Of a DNA stretch of 64,000 bases, positions 46,062 through 54,932 are shown piece by piece. How positions within the stretch are numbered: position 1 is the first letter of the stretch; every line of letters begins with the position of its first letter. Location: the NCBI GenBank assembly GCA_017643385.1, contig JAEPNN010000004.1:62001-126000 (forward strand), in the 5' to 3' direction. The notes under the pieces were generated by a model. The model had not been told where the DNA came from, did not search any database, and was given only the letters and a program-made list of their open reading frames with translations. The DNA comes from Dinoroseobacter sp. (GTDB taxonomy: Bacteria > Pseudomonadota > Alphaproteobacteria > Rhodobacterales > Rhodobacteraceae). The translations under genes and the position numbers were made by a program.

Positions 46062-47549
46062 ATGTCCAATCTGATGATACCTGCGGACTCCATATTTCTT
46101 GACGACGAGCGTGACGGCACGCTCCAGCAAAAGATTCAGCGCCTTATCGCAGAAGGTATTTTGTCTGGGCGGTTCCGGTCTGGCGAGCGGATGCCCTCAA
46201 GCCGCAAATTGGCAGAGCATTTGGGTGTCTCGAGGATCACCGTAACAATTGCCTACACCAACCTAGTCGCAGACGACTATTTGGTCGCGCGCGGGAGATC
46301 AGGGTATTTTGTCTCGGAGACCGCGCCCAAAACACCAGCATTCACGCTTGTCCCACCCAGCACCGTTGCAGAGATCGATTGGGGTCGTTTCCTCGCCCAT
46401 TCTTTTGATCAAGAAGAAAAACTGGTGCGCCCAGAGGATTGGCTTAGGTTTCCCTATCCGTTTATCTACGGTCAGGCAGATCCGGAGCTGTTGGACCATC
46501 AGAACTGGCGACTTTGCGCCTTGCAGGCACTGGGGCAGAAAGACTTCGAAGCGCTGACCTCAGATTATTACGAGCGCGATGACCCGAAGTTGATCGAGTA
46601 CATCTTGCGCCACATTCTCCCGCGACGAGGGATTACTGCAGCGCCCGAAAACATTCTGATCACAATGGGTGCACAAAATGCGCTTTGGATGACAACGCAG
46701 TTACTCATGACGCAACGCCGTACTGCGGTCCTAGAAACCCCCAGTTATCCGGGATTACGTTGGATCCTCGAGAATGCCCGATGCAAAACCCACGCTGTTG
46801 AGGTCGATGAGGAAGGTTTGAATCCTGAGGACTTGCCTGACGACATCCATGCGCTTTTCGTAACGGCAAGCCATCATTGCCCAACCAATGTCACGATGCC
46901 CCTTTCACGTCGAAAGCAATTGCTGAAGCGCGCGGCTGAGCAGGGCTTCGTTATTGTCGAAGACGATTATGAATTTGAAATTGCCTACCAAAAGTCTCCG
47001 CTCCCAGCACTCAAGAGCCTCGATGAAAATGGATCGGTCGTCTATGTCGGCTCGTTCTCTAAGTCGCTGTTTCCAGGGCTACGCCTCGGGTACGTCGTGG
47101 CTTCCAGCGCCTTTGTTCAGGAGGCGCGTGCTCTGCGCGCTTTGGTTTTGCGCCATCCCCCGGGACATATCCAGCGGACAGCAGCCCATTTTCTGTCGCT
47201 CGGGCACTATGACGCCCAAGTCAACCGGATGGGAAAGGCCTACAGCAATCGTAGAATTGAAATGAAACGGGCGATCGCGAAATATGGGCTCGAAATCGCT
47301 GGTGGTTCACAATCAGGTGGCTCCAGTTTTTGGATGCGCGCACCAGATCATGTGGACACGAAAGACCTCGCGTTGAGGCTGCACAAACATGGCGTTGTGA
47401 TCGAGCCAGGCCATGTCTTCTTTGTAAATCCAGATGCCCCCAGGAATTTTTATCGTCTGGCCTATTCCTCAATCCCGGTAAAACGAATTGAGAAGGGAAT
47501 CGAACTCATTGCGCAGGAAATCGCGCTATCTGGACCGATCCAAGCGTAG
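46062..47549 (+). CDS. tauR: Taurine-responsive MocR-type regulator
   Basis: A 495-residue regulator. The N-terminal GntR-like winged helix (LQQKIQRLIAEGILSGRFRS, then KLAEHLGVSRITVTIAYTNL) is followed by a class I aminotransferase-like domain with the PLP lysine in VGSFSKSLFPGLRLG. TauR activates taurine genes in Rhodobacter capsulatus. The ATG at 46062 gives the normal start; the frame is open 150 bp further into the tauC terminator. It is placed between tauABC and xsc, with box-like sites around it. Confidence 0.92.
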   Translation: MSNLMIPADSIFLDDERDGTLQQKIQRLIAEGILSGRFRSGERMPSSRKLAEHLGVSRITVTIAYTNLVADDYLVARGRSGYFVSETAPKTPAFTLVPPSTVAEIDWGRFLAHSFDQEEKLVRPEDWLRFPYPFIYGQADPELLDHQNWRLCALQALGQKDFEALTSDYYERDDPKLIEYILRHILPRRGITAAPENILITMGAQNALWMTTQLLMTQRRTAVLETPSYPGLRWILENARCKTHAVEVDEEGLNPEDLPDDIHALFVTASHHCPTNVTMPLSRRKQLLKRAAEQGFVIVEDDYEFEIAYQKSPLPALKSLDENGSVVYVGSFSKSLFPGLRLGYVVASSAFVQEARALRALVLRHPPGHIQRTAAHFLSLGHYDAQVNRMGKAYSNRRIEMKRAIAKYGLEIAGGSQSGGSSFWMRAPDHVDTKDLALRLHKHGVVIEPGHVFFVNPDAPRNFYRLAYSSIPVKRIEKGIELIAQEIALSGPIQA

Positions 47550-47562
47550 ATACTGGCCCTAA
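47530..47562 (+). promoter_or_regulatory. Pair of TauR-box-like sites upstream of xsc
   Basis: CTGGACCGAT at 47530-47539 (8 of 10, inside the tauR 3' end) and CTGGCCCTAA at 47553-47562 (9 of 10) lie 23 bp apart in the same orientation, roughly two helical turns. They sit about 75-110 bp before the xsc ATG. Confidence 0.5.
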
Positions 47563-47637
47563 CAGCCCGGGCGGAATCTTGGCAATAAAAGCCAACCCCG
47601 CATATTCAACCCGGACCCGCCGGAAGGAGCTACTGCC

Positions 47638-49410
47638 ATGAAAATGACAACCGAAGAAGCCTTCGTAAAAGTACTGCAGCGACACGGAATTCAGCATGCC
47701 TTTGGGATCATTGGGTCTGCCATGATGCCAATTTCGGATTTGTTCCCAAAAGCAGGTATTACCTTCTGGGATTGCGCCCATGAGGGCTCTGCGGGCTTCA
47801 TGTCCGACGGTTACACACGAGCAACCGGCAAGATGTCCATGATGATCGCCCAGAATGGCCCCGGCATCACCAACTTCGTTACAGCCGTGAAAACCGCATA
47901 CTGGAACCACACGCCTTTGTTGCTGGTCACACCGCAGGCTGCGAACAAAACCATTGGTCAGGGCGGCTTCCAGGAAGTCGAACAGATGGCTCTTTTCGAG
48001 GATATGGTCGCGTATCAGGAAGAAGTACGCGATCCATCTCGGGTTGCAGAGGTTCTTACCCGCGTGATCAGCCAGGCAAAACGTTTGTCAGGCCCGGCTC
48101 AGCTTAACATACCACGTGACTTCTGGACACAAGTTGTCGATATCGAAATCCCTGACCCAATCGATTTTGAACGGTCCTCTGGCGGCGAGAACTCCGTTGT
48201 TAAAGCCGCAGAGCTGCTGTCGAACGCGAAAAACCCGGTCATTCTTAACGGTGCTGGCGTGGTTTTGTCGGACGGTGGTATTGAGGCGTCAAAGGCCCTT
48301 GCTGAACGTCTCGATGCGCCAGTTTGCGTTGGCTATCAGCACAACGACGCTTTCCCAGGCAACCATCCGCTTTTTGCAGGTCCGCTTGGTTACAACGGGT
48401 CGAAAGCCGGTATGGAACTGATCAAGGAAGCCGACGTTGTTCTAGCCCTCGGTACACGTCTTAACCCATTCTCGACACTTCCCGGCTACGGAATGGATTA
48501 CTGGCCCGCCGACGCAACCATTATTCAGGTCGACATTAACCCAGACCGGATCGGTCTGACCAAGAAGGTCACGGTCGGTATCGTTGGCGACGCCGCGAAA
48601 GTCGCAACCGGCATCCTGAATGGCCTGAGCGACGATGCAGGCGATGCAGGCCGCAAAGAGCGCAAAGAAAACATCGCACTTAAAAAATCAGCTTGGGCGC
48701 AGGAGCTGACTTCACTGACCCACGAACAGGATGATCCGGGCACAACCTGGAACGAACGTGCTCGTGAGGCCAAACCTGACTGGATGAGCCCTCGCATGGC
48801 TTGGCGCGCGATCCAGTCCGCATTGCCGCGTGAAGCGATTATCTCGTCTGATATTGGCAACAACTGTGCCATCGGCAACGCATACCCAGATTTCGACGAA
48901 GGTCGTAAATACCTTGCACCCGGCCTGTTTGGACCCTGCGGATATGGTCTTCCAGCCATCGTTGGCGCAAAGATCGGTCAACCAGATGTTCCAGTGGTCG
49001 GCTTTGCCGGAGATGGCGCATTCGGCATCGCGGTCAATGAACTGACGGCTATCGGTCGCGGAGAGTGGCCGCCCATCACGCAGATCGTGTTCCGCAACTA
49101 CCAGTGGGGTGCTGAAAAGCGGAACTCTACACTTTGGTTCAAGGATAACTTCGTCGGCACCGAACTAGATGAAGAAGTATCCTACGCCGGTATTGCTCAG
49201 GCCTGCGGCCTGAAAGGTGTTGTTGCCCGGACCATGGATGAACTGACCGAGGCGCTGAACCAGGCGATCAAGGATCAAATGGAAAATGGTGTAACCACCT
49301 TGATCGAAGCCATGATCAATCAGGAACTTGGTGAACCCTTCCGTCGCGATGCGATGAAGGAGCCGGTTCAGGTCGCTGGCATCGACGCCGCGGATATGTG
49401 CGTCCAGTAA
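47638..49410 (+). CDS. xsc: Sulfoacetaldehyde acetyltransferase
   Basis: A 590-residue thiamine-diphosphate enzyme. The N-terminal DCAHEGSAGFMSDGYTRATG contains the catalytic glutamate. The ThDP motif is GFAGDGAFGIAVNELTAIGR, and the Xsc-specific FRNYQWGAEKRNSTLWF is present. It converts sulfoacetaldehyde and phosphate to acetyl phosphate and sulfite, completing taurine breakdown after Tpa. CCGGAAGGAG precedes the ATG. A phosphotransacetylase gene often follows xsc; here a terminator follows instead. Confidence 0.95.
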   Translation: MKMTTEEAFVKVLQRHGIQHAFGIIGSAMMPISDLFPKAGITFWDCAHEGSAGFMSDGYTRATGKMSMMIAQNGPGITNFVTAVKTAYWNHTPLLLVTPQAANKTIGQGGFQEVEQMALFEDMVAYQEEVRDPSRVAEVLTRVISQAKRLSGPAQLNIPRDFWTQVVDIEIPDPIDFERSSGGENSVVKAAELLSNAKNPVILNGAGVVLSDGGIEASKALAERLDAPVCVGYQHNDAFPGNHPLFAGPLGYNGSKAGMELIKEADVVLALGTRLNPFSTLPGYGMDYWPADATIIQVDINPDRIGLTKKVTVGIVGDAAKVATGILNGLSDDAGDAGRKERKENIALKKSAWAQELTSLTHEQDDPGTTWNERAREAKPDWMSPRMAWRAIQSALPREAIISSDIGNNCAIGNAYPDFDEGRKYLAPGLFGPCGYGLPAIVGAKIGQPDVPVVGFAGDGAFGIAVNELTAIGRGEWPPITQIVFRNYQWGAEKRNSTLWFKDNFVGTELDEEVSYAGIAQACGLKGVVARTMDELTEALNQAIKDQMENGVTTLIEAMINQELGEPFRRDAMKEPVQVAGIDAADMCVQ

Positions 49411-49427
49411 TTCTTCCGCATAAGAAC

Positions 49428-49465
49428 AATGAAGCCCGCACAAATTGTGCGGGCTTCATTGTTTC
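49428..49465 (+). terminator. Bidirectional terminator between xsc and the peptide ABC operon
   Basis: AATGAAGCCCGCAC and GTGCGGGCTTCATT form a 14 bp stem, followed by GTTTC on the plus strand and GTTCTT on the minus strand. It can serve xsc and the leftward ATPase gene that ends at 49484. Confidence 0.85.
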
Positions 49466-49483
49466 AGGAATCGTTTTTGAAAA

Positions 49484-51088
49484 TTAGCTACTACGCGCAG
49501 CAATTGTCCGATCAAGCCAGCCCGTCTCCATGAGCGGGACTGAAGACAGAAGCAAATCTGTGTATTCTGGGAAAGGTGGTTCGAATATGTCTTCCTTCAG
49601 CCCCTGCTCCACCACCTGTCCTTCCAACATCACAACCACCTCATCAGCGATTGCACGTACGGTCGCAATATCATGGGTGATGAAGATGTAGCTGAGCCCC
49701 AAACGCTCTTGAAGGTTCATCAGAAGTTTCAGGATGCCTTCCTGTACAATCTGGTCGAGCGCTGAAGTGACCTCATCACAAATGATAAGTTCCGGGTCCG
49801 CGGCCAAGGCCCGTGCGATACAAATGCGCTGCTTTTGCCCACCAGAAAGTTCTCCCGGCAAACGATCCATGAAGCTGTCGTCAAGTTCGATCAACCCCAG
49901 AAGCTCTGATACGCGCTGGTCGACCTCACGGCCTCTCTTTCCAAGATAAAATTCAACCGGTCGACCAATGATCTCACGCACCGTCTGACGCGGGTTCATC
50001 GCAGTATCGGCCATTTGATAAATCATCTGGATCCGACGCAGCTGATCGATGGAGCGTCCTGACAACGCTTCCGGCAGGGTCTCTCCGTTGAAGTTTACAG
50101 ACCCAGATTTGGGCGGCAGGAGCCCAGTGATAACACGCGCAGTTGTTGATTTGCCCGAACCAGACTCACCAACAATCGCAACCGTTTTACCGCGCGGTAC
50201 GGTGATGTTTACGTTGTGAAGAACATTAAGCTTCCCGTAGGCCGCTGTAACGTTCTCAATCGAAAGAATGTGATCTTCCGAGCTTTGACCCGGTTTTTGA
50301 ATCGAGCGCACAGCCCAAAGAGATTTAGTATATGGATGCTCGGGCGCGGACATCATCTTTTCAGTGGTCGCTTCTTCAACCTCTTCGCCGTACCGGAGAA
50401 CTTTAATGCGATCCGCCATTTGGGCCACTACAGCAAGGTCATGGGTGATATAGATCGCGGCAGTTCCAAACAGTTTGATGGCTTTGCGCATCGCCGCAAG
50501 TACGTTGACCTGCGTTGTTACATCCAGCGCCGTCGTGGGTTCATCAAAGATGATCAGATCAGGTTTGGAAGCCATAGCCATGGCCGTCATCGCACGCTGC
50601 AACTGGCCACCAGATACCTGATGCGGATAACGATCGCCAATATTTTCCGGGTCTGGAAGATCCATCGCAGCGTATAATTCACGCGCATAATCTGCAGCCT
50701 CTCCGGCATCCATCAGGCCATGCCGGACCGAAGCTTCTATCGTTTGCTCCAACAAAGTATGAGCTGGGTTGAAAGCGGCGGCAGCCGATTGCGCCACATA
50801 AGCAATACGGGCACCACGCAGCTTCTGTTTTGCTGCTTCGGACGCTGACATCAGATCGATGCCGTCAAACGCGATCTCTCCGCTTGTCAGACGGCAACCC
50901 GGTCGTGCGAAGCCCATAGCAGCAAGGCCGAGCGTCGATTTGCCTGCCCCAGATTCCCCAATAAGCCCAAGCACCTCTCCTTTATGGAGCGTCAGATCAA
51001 CGCCTTTGATGATCTCGTGCCAGCGTTCGTCGGAGAACCCGTCGATCACCATGTTGCGAATTGTCAGAAGGGGCGCCTCAGTTCTCAT
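49484..51088 (-). CDS. Peptide-type ABC transporter, fused double ATPase (DppD-DppF like)
   Basis: A 534-residue protein with two complete ABC domains. The first has GESGAGKSTLGLA, VSGGQLQRAMTAMAMA and LIIFDEPTTALDV. The second has GESGSGKSTTAR, LSGGQKQRICIARALA and LIICDEVTSALDQ, where Val replaces the usual Pro of DEP. It energises import of peptides or similar compounds. It overlaps the upstream permease gene by 11 bp. Fused ATPases of this kind are common in alphaproteobacteria. Confidence 0.92.
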   Translation of the reverse strand: MRTEAPLLTIRNMVIDGFSDERWHEIIKGVDLTLHKGEVLGLIGESGAGKSTLGLAAMGFARPGCRLTSGEIAFDGIDLMSASEAAKQKLRGARIAYVAQSAAAAFNPAHTLLEQTIEASVRHGLMDAGEAADYARELYAAMDLPDPENIGDRYPHQVSGGQLQRAMTAMAMASKPDLIIFDEPTTALDVTTQVNVLAAMRKAIKLFGTAAIYITHDLAVVAQMADRIKVLRYGEEVEEATTEKMMSAPEHPYTKSLWAVRSIQKPGQSSEDHILSIENVTAAYGKLNVLHNVNITVPRGKTVAIVGESGSGKSTTARVITGLLPPKSGSVNFNGETLPEALSGRSIDQLRRIQMIYQMADTAMNPRQTVREIIGRPVEFYLGKRGREVDQRVSELLGLIELDDSFMDRLPGELSGGQKQRICIARALAADPELIICDEVTSALDQIVQEGILKLLMNLQERLGLSYIFITHDIATVRAIADEVVVMLEGQVVEQGLKEDIFEPPFPEYTDLLLSSVPLMETGWLDRTIAARSS

Positions 51089-52001
51089 CGCGCAATCCGC
51101 TCGTTTTCATTAGGAACCAATCCACTACGAAGTTCACGCCAATGGTCAGCAGTGCAATTGCCCCTGCTGGCAAAAGCGGTGTGATACCCGCCTTGATGTC
51201 AAATTGCGCAAACTGGATCAGCGATGCGTTTTCACGCACCATCGAACCCCAGTCTGCTGTTGGTGGCTGAATGCCAAGGCCCAGGAAACTCAGCGCAGCA
51301 ATTGTCAGGAATACAAAACAGAACCGCAGGCCAAACTCTGCCACCAGCGGCGGCATGATATTTGGCAGGATTTCGCGGCGCATAATCCAACCGATTTTTT
51401 CACCCCGCAATCGCGCCGCTTCGACATACTCCATCACCACTACGTTTACGGCGACCGCACGGGTCAGTCGAAAAACCCGGGTAGAGTCGAGAATGGCAAT
51501 GATGACGATCAGTGAAAGCACGTTCGAGCCAAAGATCGAGAGCAACATCAGCGCAAAAATTAGGCTTGGAATGGCCATGATCACGTCCACCAGACGCGAC
51601 AGGATCTGGTCGACCCATCCACGCGCGATTGCAGCGAGCAACGCCATGCCCCCGCCGATGGCAAATGCAAGCAAAGTCGTCACAAAAGCGATACCGATCG
51701 TATTTCGGGCGCCATATATCAGGCGCGACAGCACATCTCTGCCAATCTGGTCTGTACCAAGCCGATGTTCCGGGGACCACGGCGCGTAAGGCTGTGGGAA
51801 AACCTCAGCCTCGCCATATGGTGCAAGCAGAGGCGCGAAGACCGCAAGGATCACGTAGAATAGAACTACGATCATCCCGAACCATGCTGACATAGGCGCT
51901 TTTTTGAGTTCGATCCAGGCGCGCTGGCCCCAGGTTCGGCGCATCCGAACCTGACCAACCTCACCCGCGGCAGAGTATGTATTTTCGTCTTGGTCGGTCA
52001 T
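51078..52001 (-). CDS. Peptide-type ABC transporter permease (DppC-like)
   Basis: A 307-residue permease. The N-terminal helix (GMIVVLFYVILAVFAPLLAP), then HRLGTDQIGRDVLSRLIYGA is the OppC/DppC hallmark, and the EAA loop is YVEAARLRGEKIGWIMRREI. It forms the channel with the DppB-like protein, whose gene it overlaps by 4 bp. Confidence 0.93.
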   Translation of the reverse strand: MTDQDENTYSAAGEVGQVRMRRTWGQRAWIELKKAPMSAWFGMIVVLFYVILAVFAPLLAPYGEAEVFPQPYAPWSPEHRLGTDQIGRDVLSRLIYGARNTIGIAFVTTLLAFAIGGGMALLAAIARGWVDQILSRLVDVIMAIPSLIFALMLLSIFGSNVLSLIVIIAILDSTRVFRLTRAVAVNVVVMEYVEAARLRGEKIGWIMRREILPNIMPPLVAEFGLRFCFVFLTIAALSFLGLGIQPPTADWGSMVRENASLIQFAQFDIKAGITPLLPAGAIALLTIGVNFVVDWFLMKTSGLRDEN

Positions 52002-52978
52002 CTCGGGTGCAAAAGCCTCGGGTTTGTAACGATCGAGATGATGTCCGCGATCAGATTGAGAAGGATGTAGGTGGCTGCAAAAATGAGCGCACAGGCTTGT
52101 ACCACCGGGATGTCACGGCTGGTCACCGCATCCACCATCAACTGGCCGATGCCCGGATAAACAAACACCACTTCGACAACCACAACCCCAACCACAAGGT
52201 AGGCGAGGTTGAAGGCAATAACATTTACAATCGGCGCCCAAGCGTTTGGCAAAGCGTGATACATGATCACACGACGCGCTGAGAGCCCCTTGAGTCGGGC
52301 CATTTCAATATAAGGTGAGGCCAACAGGTTGATGATTGCGGCGCGCGTCATCCGCATCATGTGCGCCACGATAACGAGCATCAACGTAACCGCTGGCATT
52401 ACGCAGCGATAGATACGCTCACTCAATTCCATTTCTGGCGTCACATTCGCAAGAGACGGGAAGATCGGGTAGAGCGAGGCAAAGAATAGGATGAGGATAT
52501 ATGCTACAAAGAACTCAGGCATGGAGATCGTGGTCAACGTCGTGGCGCTGACCGCACGATCGTAAAATGAGTTTCGCCACAAAGCCGCAGTGATCCCTAG
52601 AAACAAAGCAAGAGGCACGGCTATGACAGCGGTCATTGTTGCGAGAAAAAGTGTATTCCAAAGGCGTGGGCCGATCAGGTCAACGACCTCACGAGATCGG
52701 TCAATTCCAGAGGCGGCGCGTCCGGAAAACGATGTTCCGAAATCGCCCTGCATAACGCCACCAATCCATTGAATGTAGCGCTGATAAGCTGGCTGATCGA
52801 GGCCAAGCTCGCGTCGGAACGCGGCCACGGTTTCTTCTGTTGCAGCCTGCCCGAGCACCGCTTGCGTGAAATCGCCTGGAAGAAACTCCACAGCGCTGAA
52901 AATCACGATCGACACGAAAAAGAGGGTCAGTAAACCCAAGGCCAAGCGTTGCAATACGGTCAATAATACCGGGTGCAC
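51998..52978 (-). CDS. Peptide-type ABC transporter permease (DppB-like)
   Basis: A 326-residue permease starting MHPVLLTVLQRLALGLLTLF. It shows the DppB features FLPGDFTQAVLG and the EAA loop YIEMARLKGLSARRVIMYHA. The GTG at 52978 follows AGGGGG; a GTG at 53056 would add 26 hydrophilic residues and is less likely. It is first of the leftward transporter genes and divergent from the binding protein, leaving about 285 bp for regulation. Confidence 0.9.
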   Translation of the reverse strand: MHPVLLTVLQRLALGLLTLFFVSIVIFSAVEFLPGDFTQAVLGQAATEETVAAFRRELGLDQPAYQRYIQWIGGVMQGDFGTSFSGRAASGIDRSREVVDLIGPRLWNTLFLATMTAVIAVPLALFLGITAALWRNSFYDRAVSATTLTTISMPEFFVAYILILFFASLYPIFPSLANVTPEMELSERIYRCVMPAVTLMLVIVAHMMRMTRAAIINLLASPYIEMARLKGLSARRVIMYHALPNAWAPIVNVIAFNLAYLVVGVVVVEVVFVYPGIGQLMVDAVTSRDIPVVQACALIFAATYILLNLIADIISIVTNPRLLHPR

Positions 52979-53262
52979 CGCAATTTTCCCCCTATTTTGA
53001 CCACGCTTCGAAGATGGCCCTGCGCCCTTTACAGGCGATGTTATACTGCATCGCACATTTGCGACTCCCTCACGATAGGCGACGGAAGCGCAATTTGTAA
53101 ACGCTTTGTGATGAGCGGCCCTCCAAGAATATCGTTTTGGATCAATGTAGCATTAAGTCGACGCGCGTTTGCGGCGGCACGCGACGCTTGCTTAATCAAA
53201 GAAACACCGCCAATCTGTAAGTGTCAAAAAACGACAACACCGAAAAGGGAGGTGTCACAAAG

Positions 53263-54876
53263 ATGACAGACCGGCGTACACGCTATATTGACGATCAAAC
53301 AACGAAATTTGCCTCTGGCCGTATCGGCCGGCGGACATTCATCCGCTCACTTGTTGCTGCAGGCCTTGCTGTACCAACCGCCATGTCGATGGCGGGCCGC
53401 GTTCTGGCCGCGACCCCGAATGCTGGTGGCTCATTCAAACTGGGCATGGGCCATGGCTCAACCACAGACAGCCTCGACCCTGCGACCTACGAAAATGGGT
53501 TTATGACCCATACGGGTCTGACATACGGCAACAACCTTACCGAAGTCGGCCCCGATGGCGCGCTACGTCCAGAGCTTGCTGAAAGCTATGAGGCCGATAA
53601 TGGCGGTGCCACATGGATTTTCAACCTGCGCCAAGGCGTTGAATTCCACAACGGCAAAACCCTGACAGCGGCCGACGTTGTCGCCACGATGGATTACCAC
53701 CGTGGAGAAGACTCCAAATCGGCAGCCAAAGGTCTTCTGACTGCGGTCACCGACATCCGCGCCGATGGCGCTAATCGTGTGATTTTCGACCTGGAGTCAC
53801 CGAACGCGGACTTCCCGTTCATCGTATCGGACTATCACCTGATCATACTGCCAAGCACCGATGGTTCGGTGGATCCGACAGCAGGGATTGGTACCGGTGG
53901 TTATGCGATCCAGTCCTTCGAGCCAGGCGTGCGCATGATCGCAAGCCGCAACCCAAACTACTGGAAAGAAGGCGCCGCGCATTTCGACGATGTCGAGCTG
54001 CTTTCCATCATCGACGTCACTGCGCGTCAGAACGCCCTACTTTCAGGTGAAATCCACGTCGCTGACCGGATGGACCCGAAAACTGTTGCGCTTCTGGAGC
54101 GTGCTCCAAACATCAATATCCTCGAGAAGACGGGCTTTCTGCACTACACCTTCCCGATGCGTTTGGATGTCGACCCCTTCGGCGACTATGACCTGCGGAT
54201 GGCCCTGAAGTACTCCGTCAACAAGCAGGAAATGGTCGATAAGATCCTCTTGGGCCACGGTACTTTGGGCAACGATCATCCGATCTCGCCTTCTGTTCCG
54301 TTCCACGCAGCCGCTCTCGAGCAGCGTGAGTACGATGCGGACAAGGCACGTTTCCACTACGAGAGGTCCGGGCATAGCGGTCCAATCCAGCTTTCCGCTT
54401 CTGATGCGGCCTTTGCTGGCGCAGTTGATGCCGCTCAGCTTATCCAGTCTTCGGCAGCTGCCGCAGGTATCGAGATCGAAGTCATTCGCGAACCAAAGGA
54501 TGGCTACTGGTCCAACGTCTGGAACAAAAAAGGCTGGTGCGCGTGCTACTGGGGCGGTCGTCCGACGGCAGACTGGATGTTCTCGTCTGCATATGTGGCA
54601 AGCTCCGAATGGAACGACACCGCATGGCGTACAACGGACTCCGCGGTCCAGTTCAACTCGATCGTCGAACAGGCGCGTGCGGAACTCGATCAGTCCAAGC
54701 GTGGCGACATGTACTTCGAAGCGCAGCGCCTGATCCACGACGATGGCGGTGCGATCGTTCCAATGTTTGCGAACTACATCATGGGCCTGAACACCAGTAT
54801 CGCTCATGGCGAAGATGTGGCTGCAAACTGGGAGCTCGACGGCAACAAAGCGACCGAGCGCTGGTGGATGGCCTAA
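53263..54876 (+). CDS. ABC transporter substrate-binding protein, family 5, Tat-exported
   Basis: A 537-residue solute-binding protein (peptide/nickel family). The N-terminus has a twin-arginine signal, IGRRTFIRSLVAAGLAVPTA, ending near RVLAA, so export is probably folded via Tat. The mature protein has the SBP_bac_5 pattern LAESYEADNGGATWIFNLRQ and GVEFHNGKTLTAADVVATMD. The ATG at 53263 has AGGGAGGT upstream; the GTG at 53221 lacks one. It is divergent from the permease and ATPase genes and ends in a strong terminator. Confidence 0.92.
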   Translation: MTDRRTRYIDDQTTKFASGRIGRRTFIRSLVAAGLAVPTAMSMAGRVLAATPNAGGSFKLGMGHGSTTDSLDPATYENGFMTHTGLTYGNNLTEVGPDGALRPELAESYEADNGGATWIFNLRQGVEFHNGKTLTAADVVATMDYHRGEDSKSAAKGLLTAVTDIRADGANRVIFDLESPNADFPFIVSDYHLIILPSTDGSVDPTAGIGTGGYAIQSFEPGVRMIASRNPNYWKEGAAHFDDVELLSIIDVTARQNALLSGEIHVADRMDPKTVALLERAPNINILEKTGFLHYTFPMRLDVDPFGDYDLRMALKYSVNKQEMVDKILLGHGTLGNDHPISPSVPFHAAALEQREYDADKARFHYERSGHSGPIQLSASDAAFAGAVDAAQLIQSSAAAAGIEIEVIREPKDGYWSNVWNKKGWCACYWGGRPTADWMFSSAYVASSEWNDTAWRTTDSAVQFNSIVEQARAELDQSKRGDMYFEAQRLIHDDGGAIVPMFANYIMGLNTSIAHGEDVAANWELDGNKATERWWMA

Positions 54877-54901
54877 GGCCTTATACTAATTTGATTATTG
54901 G

Positions 54902-54932
54902 CGGCGCCGGAGATTTCCGGCGCCGTTTTTTA
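54902..54932 (+). terminator. Intrinsic terminator after the binding protein gene
   Basis: CGGCGCCGGA and TCCGGCGCCG form a 10 bp stem around GATT, followed by TTTTTTAT. Confidence 0.88.
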
